Positions 47,840-56,930 of a stretch of 64,000 nucleotides of DNA are shown here, one piece after another; the stretch's first letter is position 1, and each line of letters opens with the position of its first letter. The position numbers were made by a program, and so were the translations under genes. The stretch comes from Starkeya sp. ORNL1 (GTDB lineage: Bacteria > Pseudomonadota > Alphaproteobacteria > Rhizobiales > Xanthobacteraceae): assembly GCF_012971745.1 (NCBI RefSeq), contig NZ_CP048834.1:1054001-1118000 (forward strand). The letters run 5' to 3'. Below the pieces are notes generated by a model that searched no databases, had not been told where the DNA came from, and worked only from the letters and a program-made list of their open reading frames with translations.

Positions 47840-48649
47840 TCAGCGCCCCAGATACACTTCGATGACGCGCTCATTGGCGCTGACCTGGTCGAGCGAGCCT
47901 TCCGCCAGCACCGAGCCTTCGTGCAGGCACATCACGCGCACGCCGAGATCACGCACGAAGGTCATGTCGTGCTCGACCACAACCACGGAGTGCCCGTTAT
48001 CGTGGATCGAGCGCAGCAATTCCGCGGTCTGCGCGGTCTCGGCATCGGTCATGCCGGCGACCGGCTCGTCGACGAGAAGCAGCTTCGGGTCCTGCGCCAG
48101 CAACATGCCGATCTCCAGCCACTGCTTCTGGCCATGCGAGAGCGCGCCGCCCAGGCGGTTGCGGTGATCCGAGAGCTTGATGGTGTGGAAGATCTCGTCG
48201 ATGCGGTCGCGCTGCGCACCGGTTTCCTTCTGGAAGATATTGGCGAGCGCGCCGCGCTGGCCCTTCAGGGCGAGGCGCAGATTGTCGATCACCGTGTGGC
48301 TCTCGAACACCGTCGGCTTCTGGAACTTGCGGCCGATGCCGAGCGTGCAGATCTCGGTCTCGTCGAGCTTGGTGAGGTCGGTGGTGCCGGCGAACAATAC
48401 GTCGCCGCGGTCCGGCCGGGTCTTGCCGGTGATGACGTCCATCATCGTGGTCTTGCCGGCGCCGTTCGGGCCGATGATGGCCCGCATCTCGCCGGGATCG
48501 ACGGTGAAGGACAGCGCGTTCAAGGCTCGGAAGCCATCGAAGGTGACGGTCACGTCGTTGAGATAGAGCAGCGCCTCGGTGAGGCTCCTGTCGGAGATGG
48601 CCCTGGCCTCGTGCTCTGCGGGCGGCTCCAGCGTATCAATGTCGCTCAT
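47840..48649 (-). CDS. urtD: Urea ABC transporter ATPase
   Basis: 269 residues from the ATG at 48649, preceded by AGGAGG. LivG-like ATPase: Walker A GPNGAGKTT, signature LSHGQKQWLEIG and Walker B LLLVDEPVAGM. Partner of UrtE. The frame open to 48700 overlaps urtC and is not used. Confidence 0.94.
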   Translation of the reverse strand: MSDIDTLEPPAEHEARAISDRSLTEALLYLNDVTVTFDGFRALNALSFTVDPGEMRAIIGPNGAGKTTMMDVITGKTRPDRGDVLFAGTTDLTKLDETEICTLGIGRKFQKPTVFESHTVIDNLRLALKGQRGALANIFQKETGAQRDRIDEIFHTIKLSDHRNRLGGALSHGQKQWLEIGMLLAQDPKLLLVDEPVAGMTDAETAQTAELLRSIHDNGHSVVVVEHDMTFVRDLGVRVMCLHEGSVLAEGSLDQVSANERVIEVYLGR

Positions 48650-48659
48650 GTCCGCCTCC

Positions 48660-49856
48660 TCACTCGGCCGGCTTGGGTTCGGCGACCTCGGGCAGCACAT
48701 CGGGCGATGGCAAGCGCTTGGCCCGCCATTCCAGGAAGGTGCCGAGGATGCCCTTTGGCAGGAACAGCGTCACCGCGACGAACAGGCCGCCCAGCATGAA
48801 CAGCCAGTAGGGCGCGAGGAAGCCGGAGGTGAAATAGGTCTTGGCGTAGTTCACCAGAACGGCGCCAAGCGCCGCGCCGGCGAGCGTGCCGCGTCCCCCA
48901 ACCGCCACCCAGACGATGATCTCGATGGAGTTGGCGGGGGAGAACTCGCTCGGATTGATGATGCCGACCTGCGGCACATAGAGCGCCCCGGCAATGCCGG
49001 CGAGGCAGGCCGAGACCACGAAGGCGACCAGCTTGTAGTTTTCGGCGCGATAGCCGGTGAAGCGCACCCGGGTCTCGGCGTCGCGGATGGCGATCAGCAC
49101 CTTGCCGAAATGCGAGCGCACCAGGAACCGGCACAGCACATAGCCGCCGGCGAGCGCGAGCGCGGAGAGCGCAAACAGCACGGCGCGGGTACCGTCGGCC
49201 TGGATGTTGAAGCCGAGGATATCCTTGAAGTCGGTCAGGCCGTTATTGCCGCCAAAGCCCATGTCGTTGCGGAAGAAGGCCAGCAGCAAGGCGAAGGTCA
49301 TCGCCTGGGTGATGATCGACAGATAGACGCCGGTGACGCGCGAGCGGAAGGCGAACCAGCCGAACACCAGAGCGAGGATGCCCGGCGCCAGCAGCACCAT
49401 GATCACGGCGAAGGGGAACCAGTCGAAGCCGTACCAGAACCAGGGCAGTTCCTTCCAGTTCAGGAACACCATGAAGTCCGGCAGCACCGGATCGCCATAG
49501 ACGCCGCGGGTCCCGATCTGGCGCATCAGGTACATGCCCATCGCATAGCCGCCGAGCGCGAAGAAGGCGCCGTGGCCGAGCGAGAGGATGCCGACATAGC
49601 CCCAGATCAGATCGACTGAGAGCGCGAGCAGCGCGTAGCAGAGATATTTGCCGAGCAGCGCCATCACATAGGTCGGCACGTGCAGGGCGGAGTCCGGCGC
49701 GGTGAACAGGTTCAGCGCCGGGATGAGGATGGCCGCGCCGATGACGATGGCGAGGAAGATGCGGCCGCTCGTGCCGAGCAGCGCCGGAATCGGCGTGTCG
49801 AGCGGGCCTGTGCCGGGCGTATTCATGCTGGGCGTACTGGTGCTGGGCGTACTCAT
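48660..49856 (-). CDS. urtC: Urea ABC transporter permease
   Basis: 398 residues, LivM-like, about ten membrane helices. DLIWGYVGILSLGHGAFFALGGYAMGMYLM is diagnostic of UrtC/LivM. The first 20 residues are a Ser/Thr/Pro-rich stretch encoded by a short imperfect DNA repeat (TGCTGGGCGTACT-like). Its ATG overlaps the urtB stop (ATGA). Confidence 0.94.
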   Translation of the reverse strand: MSTPSTSTPSMNTPGTGPLDTPIPALLGTSGRIFLAIVIGAAILIPALNLFTAPDSALHVPTYVMALLGKYLCYALLALSVDLIWGYVGILSLGHGAFFALGGYAMGMYLMRQIGTRGVYGDPVLPDFMVFLNWKELPWFWYGFDWFPFAVIMVLLAPGILALVFGWFAFRSRVTGVYLSIITQAMTFALLLAFFRNDMGFGGNNGLTDFKDILGFNIQADGTRAVLFALSALALAGGYVLCRFLVRSHFGKVLIAIRDAETRVRFTGYRAENYKLVAFVVSACLAGIAGALYVPQVGIINPSEFSPANSIEIIVWVAVGGRGTLAGAALGAVLVNYAKTYFTSGFLAPYWLFMLGGLFVAVTLFLPKGILGTFLEWRAKRLPSPDVLPEVAEPKPAE

Positions 49857-51469
49857 GCCTCGATCGCCCTTCCCTTCAGCGCGAACAGGCCGCGCGGTCG
49901 CTTCTGGATGAACAGGATGACGATCACCAGCAGCGCGATCTTGCCGAGCACTGCGCCGGCATAGGGCTCCAGCAGCTTGTTGGCGATGCCGAGCGACATG
50001 GCGCCGACCAGCGTGCCCCAGAGATTGCCGACGCCGCCGAACACCACGACCAGGAAGCTGTCGATGATGTAGCTCTGGCCGAGATTGGGCGACACGTTAT
50101 CGATCTGCGACAGCGCCACGCCCGCCATGCCGGCAATGCCGGAGCCGAGGCCGAAGGTGGCGGCGTCGACCCAGTTGGTGCGGATGCCCATGGAGGCGGC
50201 CATGCGGCGGTTCTGCGTCACCGCGCGCATCTCCAGCCCGATGCGGGTCAGCCGCAGCACGCCCATCAGCGCGATGAACACCAGGATGGCGAAGACAATG
50301 ATCCACATCCGGCCATAGGTGACCGAGAGATGGCCGATATCGAAGGTGCCGGACATCCAACTCGGCGCGCCGACCTCGCGGTTGTTGGCGCCGAATATGG
50401 TGCGGATGGCCTGCTGCAGGATCAGCGAGATGCCCCATGTGGCGAGCAGGGTTTCCAGCGCGCGGCCATAGAGGAAACGGATCACGGTGCGCTCGATGAT
50501 CACGCCGATCAGCGCGGTGAAGATGAAGGCGAGCGGGATGGCGATGATGAGCGACCAGTCGAACAAGCCGGGCGCATAGGAGCGGATCGCCTCCTGCACC
50601 ACGAAAGTGGTGTAGGCGCCGAGCATCACCATCTCGCCATGGGCCATGTTGATGACGCCCATCACGCCGAAGGTGATGGCGAGGCCGATGGCGGCCAGCA
50701 GCAGCACCGAGCCGAGCGAGACGCCGTACCAGACATTCTGCGCCACGCCCCAGACCGCGAGGTTGCGGTCGATGCCGGCAATGGCGGTTGCCGCGGCGGA
50801 CTTCACCGTGGCCGGGGTGTCGGCCGGCAGGTTGCGCAGAATGGCGAGCGCGTCCTGGTCGCCGGCATCGGCGATGGTGGCGACCGCGGCGACGCGCTCG
50901 GCCTCAGGCGCGGCAGGATTACCGATGATGAGCGCCGCGCGGGCCTCCTCCATCGCCGCCTTCACCTTCGGATCGGTCTCGCGGGCGAGCGCGGTCTGCA
51001 ATGCGGGCAACGCCGCGACATCGCGCGACTTGAACACCGAGATCGCAGCCTCAAGCCGCTTGGCCGGGTCCGGCGCCATCAGCGAGAGCGCGCCACTGGC
51101 GGCCTCGATGGCGCCGCGCACCCGGTTATTGGCACGAACCGTCTTCAGGCTCGCCGCATCGACGGTCGCCGGGGCGCCGGTGGTGGCGTCGATCAACGCA
51201 CCGTCGGTGCCCTTGATGTAGACGAGCTTGCTCGCCGGATCGAACAGCAGCCGGCCGTCGCCCAGCGCCGCGACCACGCTGCCGGCGCGCTCATTGCCGC
51301 TGGTGACCAGCAGGCCAAGCCCGGCGAAGGTGTCGGCGTAGGAGTCGGTGGTGAATTTCGCGAGGGCGTCCTCATAGGGACCCGCCTTGGCATCGGACGG
51401 CAGGAGGGCCGCAAACAGCGCCAGCCCCAAAAACAGGGCGGCGGCGAAGCTCGATGGAAGCCGCATCAC
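49853..51469 (-). CDS. urtB: Urea ABC transporter permease with periplasmic N-domain
   Basis: 538 residues. A signal-like helix and about 220 residues of Ala-rich helical sequence (ALQTALARETDPKVKAAMEE region, HEAT-like) precede a LivH-like permease domain starting near AITFGVMGVINMAHGEMVMLGAY. Such an N-terminal extension is usual for UrtB. Partner of UrtC. Preceded by a hairpin that separates it from urtA. Confidence 0.93.
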   Translation of the reverse strand: MMRLPSSFAAALFLGLALFAALLPSDAKAGPYEDALAKFTTDSYADTFAGLGLLVTSGNERAGSVVAALGDGRLLFDPASKLVYIKGTDGALIDATTGAPATVDAASLKTVRANNRVRGAIEAASGALSLMAPDPAKRLEAAISVFKSRDVAALPALQTALARETDPKVKAAMEEARAALIIGNPAAPEAERVAAVATIADAGDQDALAILRNLPADTPATVKSAAATAIAGIDRNLAVWGVAQNVWYGVSLGSVLLLAAIGLAITFGVMGVINMAHGEMVMLGAYTTFVVQEAIRSYAPGLFDWSLIIAIPLAFIFTALIGVIIERTVIRFLYGRALETLLATWGISLILQQAIRTIFGANNREVGAPSWMSGTFDIGHLSVTYGRMWIIVFAILVFIALMGVLRLTRIGLEMRAVTQNRRMAASMGIRTNWVDAATFGLGSGIAGMAGVALSQIDNVSPNLGQSYIIDSFLVVVFGGVGNLWGTLVGAMSLGIANKLLEPYAGAVLGKIALLVIVILFIQKRPRGLFALKGRAIEA

Positions 51470-51528
51470 AATTCCTGAAGTTCGATCGGCAAAAGCGCGA
51501 TCGACAAAACGCCGATCGGCAGGTGGAA

Positions 51529-51554
51529 CGGGCGGGGCTGCAACGCCCCGCCCG
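51529..51554 (-). promoter_or_regulatory. Intercistronic hairpin urtA-urtB
   Basis: Perfect 10-bp GC stem CGGGCGGGGC / GCCCCGCCCG with a six-base loop, about 50 bp beyond the urtA stop and 60 bp before urtB, with no T run. Same arrangement as the hairpin after aapJ. Confidence 0.75.
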
Positions 51555-51605
51555 GCCGCATTCTTCTCCCTCTTCCCATGGGGGCGAGGGGCTAAGGCCG
51601 TGATC

Positions 51606-52901
51606 TCACGCGCCGCCGCACTTCTTGGTCTTGGCGTTGTAGTTGCCGCACTTCAGCTTCACCCAGTCGGCGTCGAGGTCCTTCGAGCCTTCGAGGAAGT
51701 CGGACCAGGCGTCGCCCGGCACCAGACCGTTGCTCTTCCACACCACGTCGAACTGGCCGTTATCCTCGATCTCGCCGATGAAGACGGGCTTGGTGATGTG
51801 GTGGTTCGGCAGCACTTCGGCGACGCCGCCGGTGAGGTTCGGCACCTTGATTCCCGGCAGGGCGTCGATCACCTTGTCGGCGTCGGTGGACTTCACCTTC
51901 TCGACCGCGGCGACCCAGGCGTTGAAGCCGATGACGGTGGCTTCCATCGGGTCATTGGTGGTGCGCTTCGGGTTCTTGGTATAGGCCTGCCACTTGGCGA
52001 TGAAGTCCTTGTTGGCAGGGGTATCGATCGACTCGAAGTAGTTCCAGGCGGCGAGATGGCCGACCAGCGGCTTGGTGTCGATGCCCGCGAGCTCTTCTTC
52101 GCCGACCGAGAACGCCACCACCGGGATGTCGGTGGCCTTGATGCCCTGGTTGCCGAGTTCCTTGTAGAACGGAACGTTGGCGTCGCCATTGATGGTCGAG
52201 ACTACCGCGGTCTTCTTGCCGGTCGAGCCGAACTTCTTGATGTCCGCCACGATCGTCTGCCAGTCGGAATGACCAAACGGCGTGTAGTTGATCATGATGT
52301 CTTCCTTCGCGACGCCCTTGGAGAGCAGGTACGCCTCGAGGATCTTGTTGGTGGTGCGCGGATAGACGTAGTCGGTGCCGGCCAGCACCCAGCGCTTCAC
52401 CTCGCCGCCGTCCTTCGACATCAGATAGTCGACCGCCGGGATCGCCTGCTGGTTCGGAGCGGCGCCGGTGTAGAACACGTTGCGCTCGCTCTCCTCGCCC
52501 TCGTACTGGACGGGATAGAAGAGGATGGAGTTCAGTTCCTTGAACACCGGCAGCACGGACTTGCGGGACACCGAGGTCCAGCAGCCGAACACCACGGCGA
52601 CCTTGTCCTTGGAAATCAGCTCGCGGGCCTTTTCGGCGAACAGCGGCCAGTTGGAAGCAGGATCGACGACCACCGCCTCGAGCTTCTTGCCGAGCACGCC
52701 ACCCTTCTTGTTCTGCTCGTCGACGAGGAACAACACGGTGTCCTTCAGCGTGGTCTCGCTGATGGCCATGGTGCCGGAAAGCGAGTGCAGCACGCCGACC
52801 TTGATCGTCTCCTGGGCCTTGGCGGGGACGAGAGCGCCGGCCAGCACGAGCGCAGCCGCGCCCGCGGCCACGCGGCCCGCATGGGAAAACAGATTAAACA
52901 T
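51606..52901 (-). CDS. urtA: Urea-binding protein of ABC transporter
   Basis: 431 residues. Signal peptide 1-29 (ends VPAKAQ). KVGVLHSLSGTMAISETTLKD and FGCWTSVSRKSVLPVFKELN are UrtA-typical, as is FYPVQYEGEESERNVFYTG. It captures urea or short amides in the periplasm. First gene of the 12-kb urea operon; AAGGGA stands before its ATG, and a sigma54-type promoter lies about 60 bp upstream. Confidence 0.95.
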   Translation of the reverse strand: MFNLFSHAGRVAAGAAALVLAGALVPAKAQETIKVGVLHSLSGTMAISETTLKDTVLFLVDEQNKKGGVLGKKLEAVVVDPASNWPLFAEKARELISKDKVAVVFGCWTSVSRKSVLPVFKELNSILFYPVQYEGEESERNVFYTGAAPNQQAIPAVDYLMSKDGGEVKRWVLAGTDYVYPRTTNKILEAYLLSKGVAKEDIMINYTPFGHSDWQTIVADIKKFGSTGKKTAVVSTINGDANVPFYKELGNQGIKATDIPVVAFSVGEEELAGIDTKPLVGHLAAWNYFESIDTPANKDFIAKWQAYTKNPKRTTNDPMEATVIGFNAWVAAVEKVKSTDADKVIDALPGIKVPNLTGGVAEVLPNHHITKPVFIGEIEDNGQFDVVWKSNGLVPGDAWSDFLEGSKDLDADWVKLKCGNYNAKTKKCGGA

Positions 52902-52961
52902 AGTCGTTCCCTTCTGGAGTTCGCACGCAGGACCCCCGTCCGCGCGCCGGGTCAGAAGGTT

Positions 52962-52977
52962 AGCAATGGCCGTGCCA
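52962..52977 (-). promoter_or_regulatory. Sigma54 promoter of the urea operon
   Basis: On the minus strand TGGCACG-N4-TTGCT, matching the RpoN consensus at all core positions with correct spacing. The expected transcript start is about 50 bp before the urtA ATG. Two ATGCATGC palindromes at 53081-53088 and 53110-53117, about 105-145 bp upstream, sit where an NtrC-type enhancer would be, although they do not match the enteric NtrC box well. Confidence 0.8.
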
Positions 52978-53131
52978 AGCGAGCCGGGGCACCGGCCAGC
53001 GCCCGCGAGATACCTTCGGCAACGCTCGGAAAGTCGAATTACCGCGAGCTTTGCCTAGAAAGGCGGCAGGCCCTCACCAAATGCATGCTCCGGCGGCAGC
53101 CGAATCCCTATGCATGCATCGGCCGCAAGGC

Positions 53132-54295
53132 TCACGCTGTCACAAATGCCGGAATGAAGGCAGATAGCCGGCTAATCGCGGAATCCAGCGTGGCGTCATG
53201 CTTGGCAAAGCAGAAGCGCACCACGCTGCGCACCGGCTCCTGGGCGTAAAAGGCCGAGACCGGAATGGCGGCGACGCCACCCTCCGCCACCAGCCGGCGG
53301 CAGAAGGCCTCATCATCAAGCGTCGCACCGAGCGGACCGATATCGATATTGAGGAAATAGGTGCCGGCCGAAGGCAGCACCCGGTAGCCGAGATCCGCCA
53401 GCCCCTGCCCCAGCCGGTCGCGCGAGCGCTGCAGGCCGGCGCGCATCGCCTCGAACCATTCCGGCTCCTTGCCGAGCCCATAGGCGACGGCTTGCTGGAG
53501 CGAGGGCGGCGTGGTGAAGGTGAGGAACTGGTGCGCTTTCGACAGCGCCCGCATCAGTTCCGGCGCGGCGCAGACGAAGCCGACCTTCCAGCCGGTCATG
53601 CCGAAGATCTTGCCGGCCGAGCCGATCTTGACCGCGCGCTCGCGCAGGCCCGGCAATGCGAGCACGGAGACGTGGCGGCGACCATCGAACACCACGTGCT
53701 CCCACACCTCGTCGGACACCAGCACGGCATTGCTGCGCCGTACAAAGCGGGCGAGCAGTTCCAGTTCCTCGGCATCGAAGACGCGGCCGGTCGGATTGTG
53801 CGGGTTGTTGAACAGCACGACGCGGGTGCGGGCTGAGAAGGCGCGCTCCAGCGCCTCTTCGGTGATCCGCCAGCCGGGCGGCGACAGGCCGACGAGGCGC
53901 GGCACGCCGCCGGCGCGCTGCACCAGCGGCAAATAGGCATCGTAAAGCGGCTGGAACAGCACCACTTCATCGCCGGGCTCGATCAGCGCGAACAGCGCGC
54001 CGGCGATCGCCTCGGTGGCGCCGGAGGTAATCATCACCTCGCTCTCGGCATCGAGATCGAGGCCCTGCCAGTCCCGGTAATGGCGGGCAACGGCATGGCG
54101 CAATTCCGGCACGCCCATCATCGGCGGGTATTGGTTCCAGCCGTTGAGCACCGCCTCCGCTGCCTTCGCCCGCACGTCCTCGGGGCCGGGATCATCCGGA
54201 AAGCCCTGGCCGAGATTGACGGCGCCATGCTCGCGGGCGAGCCGCGACATGGTTTCGAACACGGTGGTAGGCAGGTTGGCAAAGAGCGAGTTCAT
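53132..54295 (-). CDS. PLP-dependent class I/II aminotransferase
   Basis: 387 residues from the ATG at 54295; the longer frame to 54427 enters a palindromic repeat. Fold type I: NLGQGFPDDPGP near the N-terminus, NNPHNPTGRVF, DEVWEHVVFDG, the PLP lysine in SAGKIFGMTGWKVG and the carboxylate-binding Arg in VVRFCFAKHD. Close to the methionine/kynurenine aminotransferase (YbdL/KAT) group, but substrate is uncertain. It stands alone upstream of the urea operon. Confidence 0.9.
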   Translation of the reverse strand: MNSLFANLPTTVFETMSRLAREHGAVNLGQGFPDDPGPEDVRAKAAEAVLNGWNQYPPMMGVPELRHAVARHYRDWQGLDLDAESEVMITSGATEAIAGALFALIEPGDEVVLFQPLYDAYLPLVQRAGGVPRLVGLSPPGWRITEEALERAFSARTRVVLFNNPHNPTGRVFDAEELELLARFVRRSNAVLVSDEVWEHVVFDGRRHVSVLALPGLRERAVKIGSAGKIFGMTGWKVGFVCAAPELMRALSKAHQFLTFTTPPSLQQAVAYGLGKEPEWFEAMRAGLQRSRDRLGQGLADLGYRVLPSAGTYFLNIDIGPLGATLDDEAFCRRLVAEGGVAAIPVSAFYAQEPVRSVVRFCFAKHDATLDSAISRLSAFIPAFVTA

Positions 54296-54390
54296 TTTAC
54301 GCGCGCTGGATGTTGTTCTTGATGATGAACAGGCGACTTGCGCCTTTATCCTCCCGTGCGCGGCAAAAGGGAAGAGAGGCGCGCCCTCCT

Positions 54391-54440
54391 GCTTCAGCAT
54401 CCTTCGAGGCCCGGCTTTGCCGGGCACCTCAGGATAAGGT
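54391..54440. repeat. Family R1 palindromic repeat, single unit
   Basis: One R1 unit only, with inner stem GCCCGGC-TTT-GCCGGGC (perfect 7 bp) and outer CATCCTTCGAGG / CCTCAGGAT arms. Lies in the 344-bp gap 54296-54639 together with an R2 copy and the omp terminator. Confidence 0.8.
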
Positions 54441-54460
54441 CGTTCTTTTTCTCCAACCTG

Positions 54461-54556
54461 TCGTCATCCCGGCCGAAGAGCCGGGATCGCGTGAAGTCCC
54501 GCCCAACACCTTGTCTGGGATCCCGGCTGGGCCTTGCGGCCGTCCGGGATGACGAC
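54461..54556. repeat. Family R2 palindromic repeat
   Basis: CGTCATCCCGGCC on the left and GGCCGTCCGGGATGACG on the right, with GCCGGGATCGCG / GGGATCCCGGC inside. Outer arms CGTCATCCCGG and CCGGGATGACG are identical to those at 17243-17377. Confidence 0.75.
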
Positions 54557-54574
54557 CGGTAGCAGCACGAACAA

Positions 54575-54605
54575 AGAAAAAGGGCCGCACTTGCGTGCGG
54601 CCCTT
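54575..54605 (-). terminator. Intrinsic terminator of the outer-membrane protein gene
   Basis: On the minus strand an 11-bp stem AAGGGCCGCAC / GTGCGGCCCTT with a four-base loop is followed by TTTCTTTG, about 34 bp after the stop codon. Textbook Rho-independent terminator. Confidence 0.92.
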
Positions 54606-54639
54606 CAAAGGCTGGTCGCGGGAAGATTCGCGAAGACGA

Positions 54640-55410
54640 TCAGAACTTGTAGTTCAGGCCGGCCTTGATGGTGTGGAACTTGGTCTCGACGTCGAGATTG
54701 GCGTTGAAACCATCATCCGAGATGTCAACGAGGTTCTGGCTGCCCAGATCGACGTAGAGATATTCGGTCTTGAAGGTCCAGTTGTTGGTGATGGCGTATT
54801 CGAGACCAGCACCGACCGTCCAGCCCCACTGGGTGTCGCTCACCGAGTCGCTGGCGTTGAAATCGTCGATATTGATGCTGTAATGCGACTTGACCTTGCC
54901 GTAGGCAGCACCACCGGTGCCGTACAGGAAGACCTTGTCCCACGCATAGCCGAGGCGGCCGCGGATGGTGCCGAACCACTCGACCTCGGAGCCGGCGCTG
55001 AAGCTGGCGTCAAGCTCGTTATTGCCGTTAACGTCCAGAGAAGCGTTACCGGAAAGCTCGCCCTCGATGCCCGACCACTGGAAATCGGCCTCGATGCCGA
55101 TCACCCAGCTATTGTCGAACTGGTAGTTGTAGCCGATCTGACCGCCGCCGAAGAAGCCGCTCGAGGTGAGCTTGAAATCACCGTTGAGATCGAAGTCGTC
55201 TTCGCGGAAATCATCCGAGACATTGTACGGATATTTGAACTTGTCGCCGCCGTAGCCGACGTTCGCGCCGAGGTAGAAGCCAGTCCAGGAGAACACCGGG
55301 ATCACCACGACCGGCGGAGCCTTCACCGGGTAGGACAGGTCAGCTGCGTAGGCGCCGGAAACCGGCAGGAGCGCGCCCAGGAACACGGTCGCGAGCAGGT
55401 ACTTCTTCAT
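54640..55410 (-). CDS. Outer-membrane beta-barrel protein (Omp25/RopB-like)
   Basis: 256 residues from the ATG at 55410; ATG at 55419 is also possible. Signal peptide ends SGAYAAD. The mature start has APPVVVIPVFSWTGFYLGANVGYG, the hallmark of the eight-stranded barrel family common in Hyphomicrobiales, and the chain ends in Phe (GLNYKF). Alternating strands with aromatic girdles are visible (IGYNYQFDNSWVIGIEADFQW region). Structural outer-membrane protein. Strong own terminator downstream suggests high expression. Confidence 0.9.
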   Translation of the reverse strand: MKKYLLATVFLGALLPVSGAYAADLSYPVKAPPVVVIPVFSWTGFYLGANVGYGGDKFKYPYNVSDDFREDDFDLNGDFKLTSSGFFGGGQIGYNYQFDNSWVIGIEADFQWSGIEGELSGNASLDVNGNNELDASFSAGSEVEWFGTIRGRLGYAWDKVFLYGTGGAAYGKVKSHYSINIDDFNASDSVSDTQWGWTVGAGLEYAITNNWTFKTEYLYVDLGSQNLVDISDDGFNANLDVETKFHTIKAGLNYKF

Positions 55411-55542
55411 AGTGGGCATCCCCCAATTGAACTGTCCCTGATTGTAGCGAAGCCCGTCTCCGCAACTAGTGCGAATAGGCAACACTCCTCCGAGATCGAT
55501 CAGCCTATACTTCCGTGCCATGATACCATTTGGATCATCATA

Positions 55543-55559
55543 ATACCTTTTTAAGGTAT
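55543..55559. promoter_or_regulatory. AT-rich palindrome upstream of the barrel protein
   Basis: ATACCTT-TTT-AAGGTAT, a perfect 7-bp inverted repeat in the otherwise AT-rich gap 55411-55661. Nearby GATACCATTTGGATC adds a second, nested symmetry. Candidate operator for the omp gene; no clear -35/-10 pair could be assigned. Confidence 0.4.
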
Positions 55560-55661
55560 CATTCAGCATATTTTACCTTAAGAAATCAGCAATGAATGCA
55601 ATGTGCCAGTATTGCGTAACGGGCCCGTGAAGGCCGTTGCCGGCGACTCGTACGCCGTGAC

Positions 55662-56771
55662 TCAGGGAACCAGAACGGCGTGGTTGTCGAAACGTAAGCT
55701 GCCGGATTTCCGGGCCGCGACACCAACGCCTTCACCATCGGTAACCATGAGCGCAATCTCGCCAAGCCCGCTGGTAGCAAGGAATTGGCCGGCCTCCCGG
55801 GTGGCGGCGAGGCCGCAACCGTCGACCATCGGAACCGAGCCGATGAAGCGCCCGTCGCGCTGCCACAGGCAAACCCGATTGCCGCGCGGGCTCGCCGCCG
55901 CGACATAGGCCCCGGAGGCATCGAAGGCGACGGAGCCGATATAGGTGCGCAAGCCCCGCCACTCGGCGTCCGGCGCATCGAAGGCGCGCAATGCGCCCTC
56001 CGGTTGCACCGCATAGAGCAGCGGGCGGGCGAGTCCGTCGTTGAGCAGATCCTGCGCCGCGACCACCACCAGCCCGTCCACTGCGACCGCAAGGTGGCGC
56101 AGCGAGAGAGATTCCAGGTCGGCGCCGAGTTGCGCCAGCGCGCGGGTCTCCCCGCTGGCCGGGTCGATCACGGCGATACTGGCGCCGGCGACCTCGGCGC
56201 CGAGCGCCTCCGGCGTATGCGGCTCGACGCCGCCATTGGCCACCACCAGCGCATCACCGGCGCGCAATAGGTCGTGCGGGCCGATGCCGGACGACGCCCA
56301 TTCGGTGCGGATGGCGAAGCCCGCCGCGGGATCGCGCAGGGTCACGGTACCCTGCCCGCTTATCCGGTCGATCTCCACCGCCAGGAAGCGCCGGCCGTCA
56401 TCGCTGAAGCGGCCATGGCCGGAGAAGACGCGCCCCTCGCCGGGCTCGAAGGTAGCGGTCACCGTGCCGTTGATGCGGTCAAACAGGATCGCGGTGGTGC
56501 CCGGCCGGCGGGCGACGGCGATGGCGCTGCGCCCATCCGGCGCCGGCTCCACCCAATGCAGGCGCTGCGTGCCGAGCCCGACCTGGGTCGCGGCATAATC
56601 GGGCGCCAGCACGACGGGGGCGAAGCCGCCCTCGACGCCGGCGGTCGCCAGCCACTCCGCATCGAGCGCATGGTCCTGCGCATGGGCGGCGCCGAGCAAA
56701 GCGCGCGGCGCCAGGGCAAGGCCGCCGAGCCGCGCCAGCAGCGAGCGGCGGGAGAGGTCGGAGAGGCGCAT
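55662..56771 (-). CDS. DUF1513 family periplasmic protein
   Basis: 369 residues from the ATG at 56771; the longer frame enters an R1 repeat. Tat-type signal SRRSLLARLGGLAL ending GAAHAQ. The body shows repeated propeller-like strands (PAPDGRSAIAVARRPGT, GRFSDDGRRFLAVEID, SGIGPHDLLRAGDALVVANGG). DUF1513 genes typically sit at the end of imelysin/di-haem peroxidase clusters, as here. Function unknown; an iron-related periplasmic role is inferred from context. Confidence 0.85.
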   Translation of the reverse strand: MRLSDLSRRSLLARLGGLALAPRALLGAAHAQDHALDAEWLATAGVEGGFAPVVLAPDYAATQVGLGTQRLHWVEPAPDGRSAIAVARRPGTTAILFDRINGTVTATFEPGEGRVFSGHGRFSDDGRRFLAVEIDRISGQGTVTLRDPAAGFAIRTEWASSGIGPHDLLRAGDALVVANGGVEPHTPEALGAEVAGASIAVIDPASGETRALAQLGADLESLSLRHLAVAVDGLVVVAAQDLLNDGLARPLLYAVQPEGALRAFDAPDAEWRGLRTYIGSVAFDASGAYVAAASPRGNRVCLWQRDGRFIGSVPMVDGCGLAATREAGQFLATSGLGEIALMVTDGEGVGVAARKSGSLRFDNHAVLVP

Positions 56772-56810
56772 GGCGGTGTCCTTTTCCGTGGGCCGGAAGG
56801 TGTCGCTCGG

Positions 56811-56916
56811 CTTCAGCATCCTTCGAGGCTCGCTGCGCGAGCGCCTCAGGATGAGGTTCTGCTTTATTGAACGACCACATCCTGAGGTGCCGGCCAACGG
56901 CCGGCCTCGAAGGATA
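56811..56916. repeat. Family R1 palindromic repeat, inverted pair
   Basis: Both units have perfect inner stems of different sequence: GCTCGC-TGC-GCGAGC (left) and GCCGGCC-AAC-GGCCGGC (right). Lies between the second imelysin gene and the DUF1513 gene, inside a probable operon. Confidence 0.85.
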
Positions 56917-56930
56917 CTCACGCAGAACGG

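Noticed and set aside
54296..54427. N-terminal extension of the aminotransferase
   Set aside because: Reads into an R1 repeat; the ATG at 54295 matches the usual family start.
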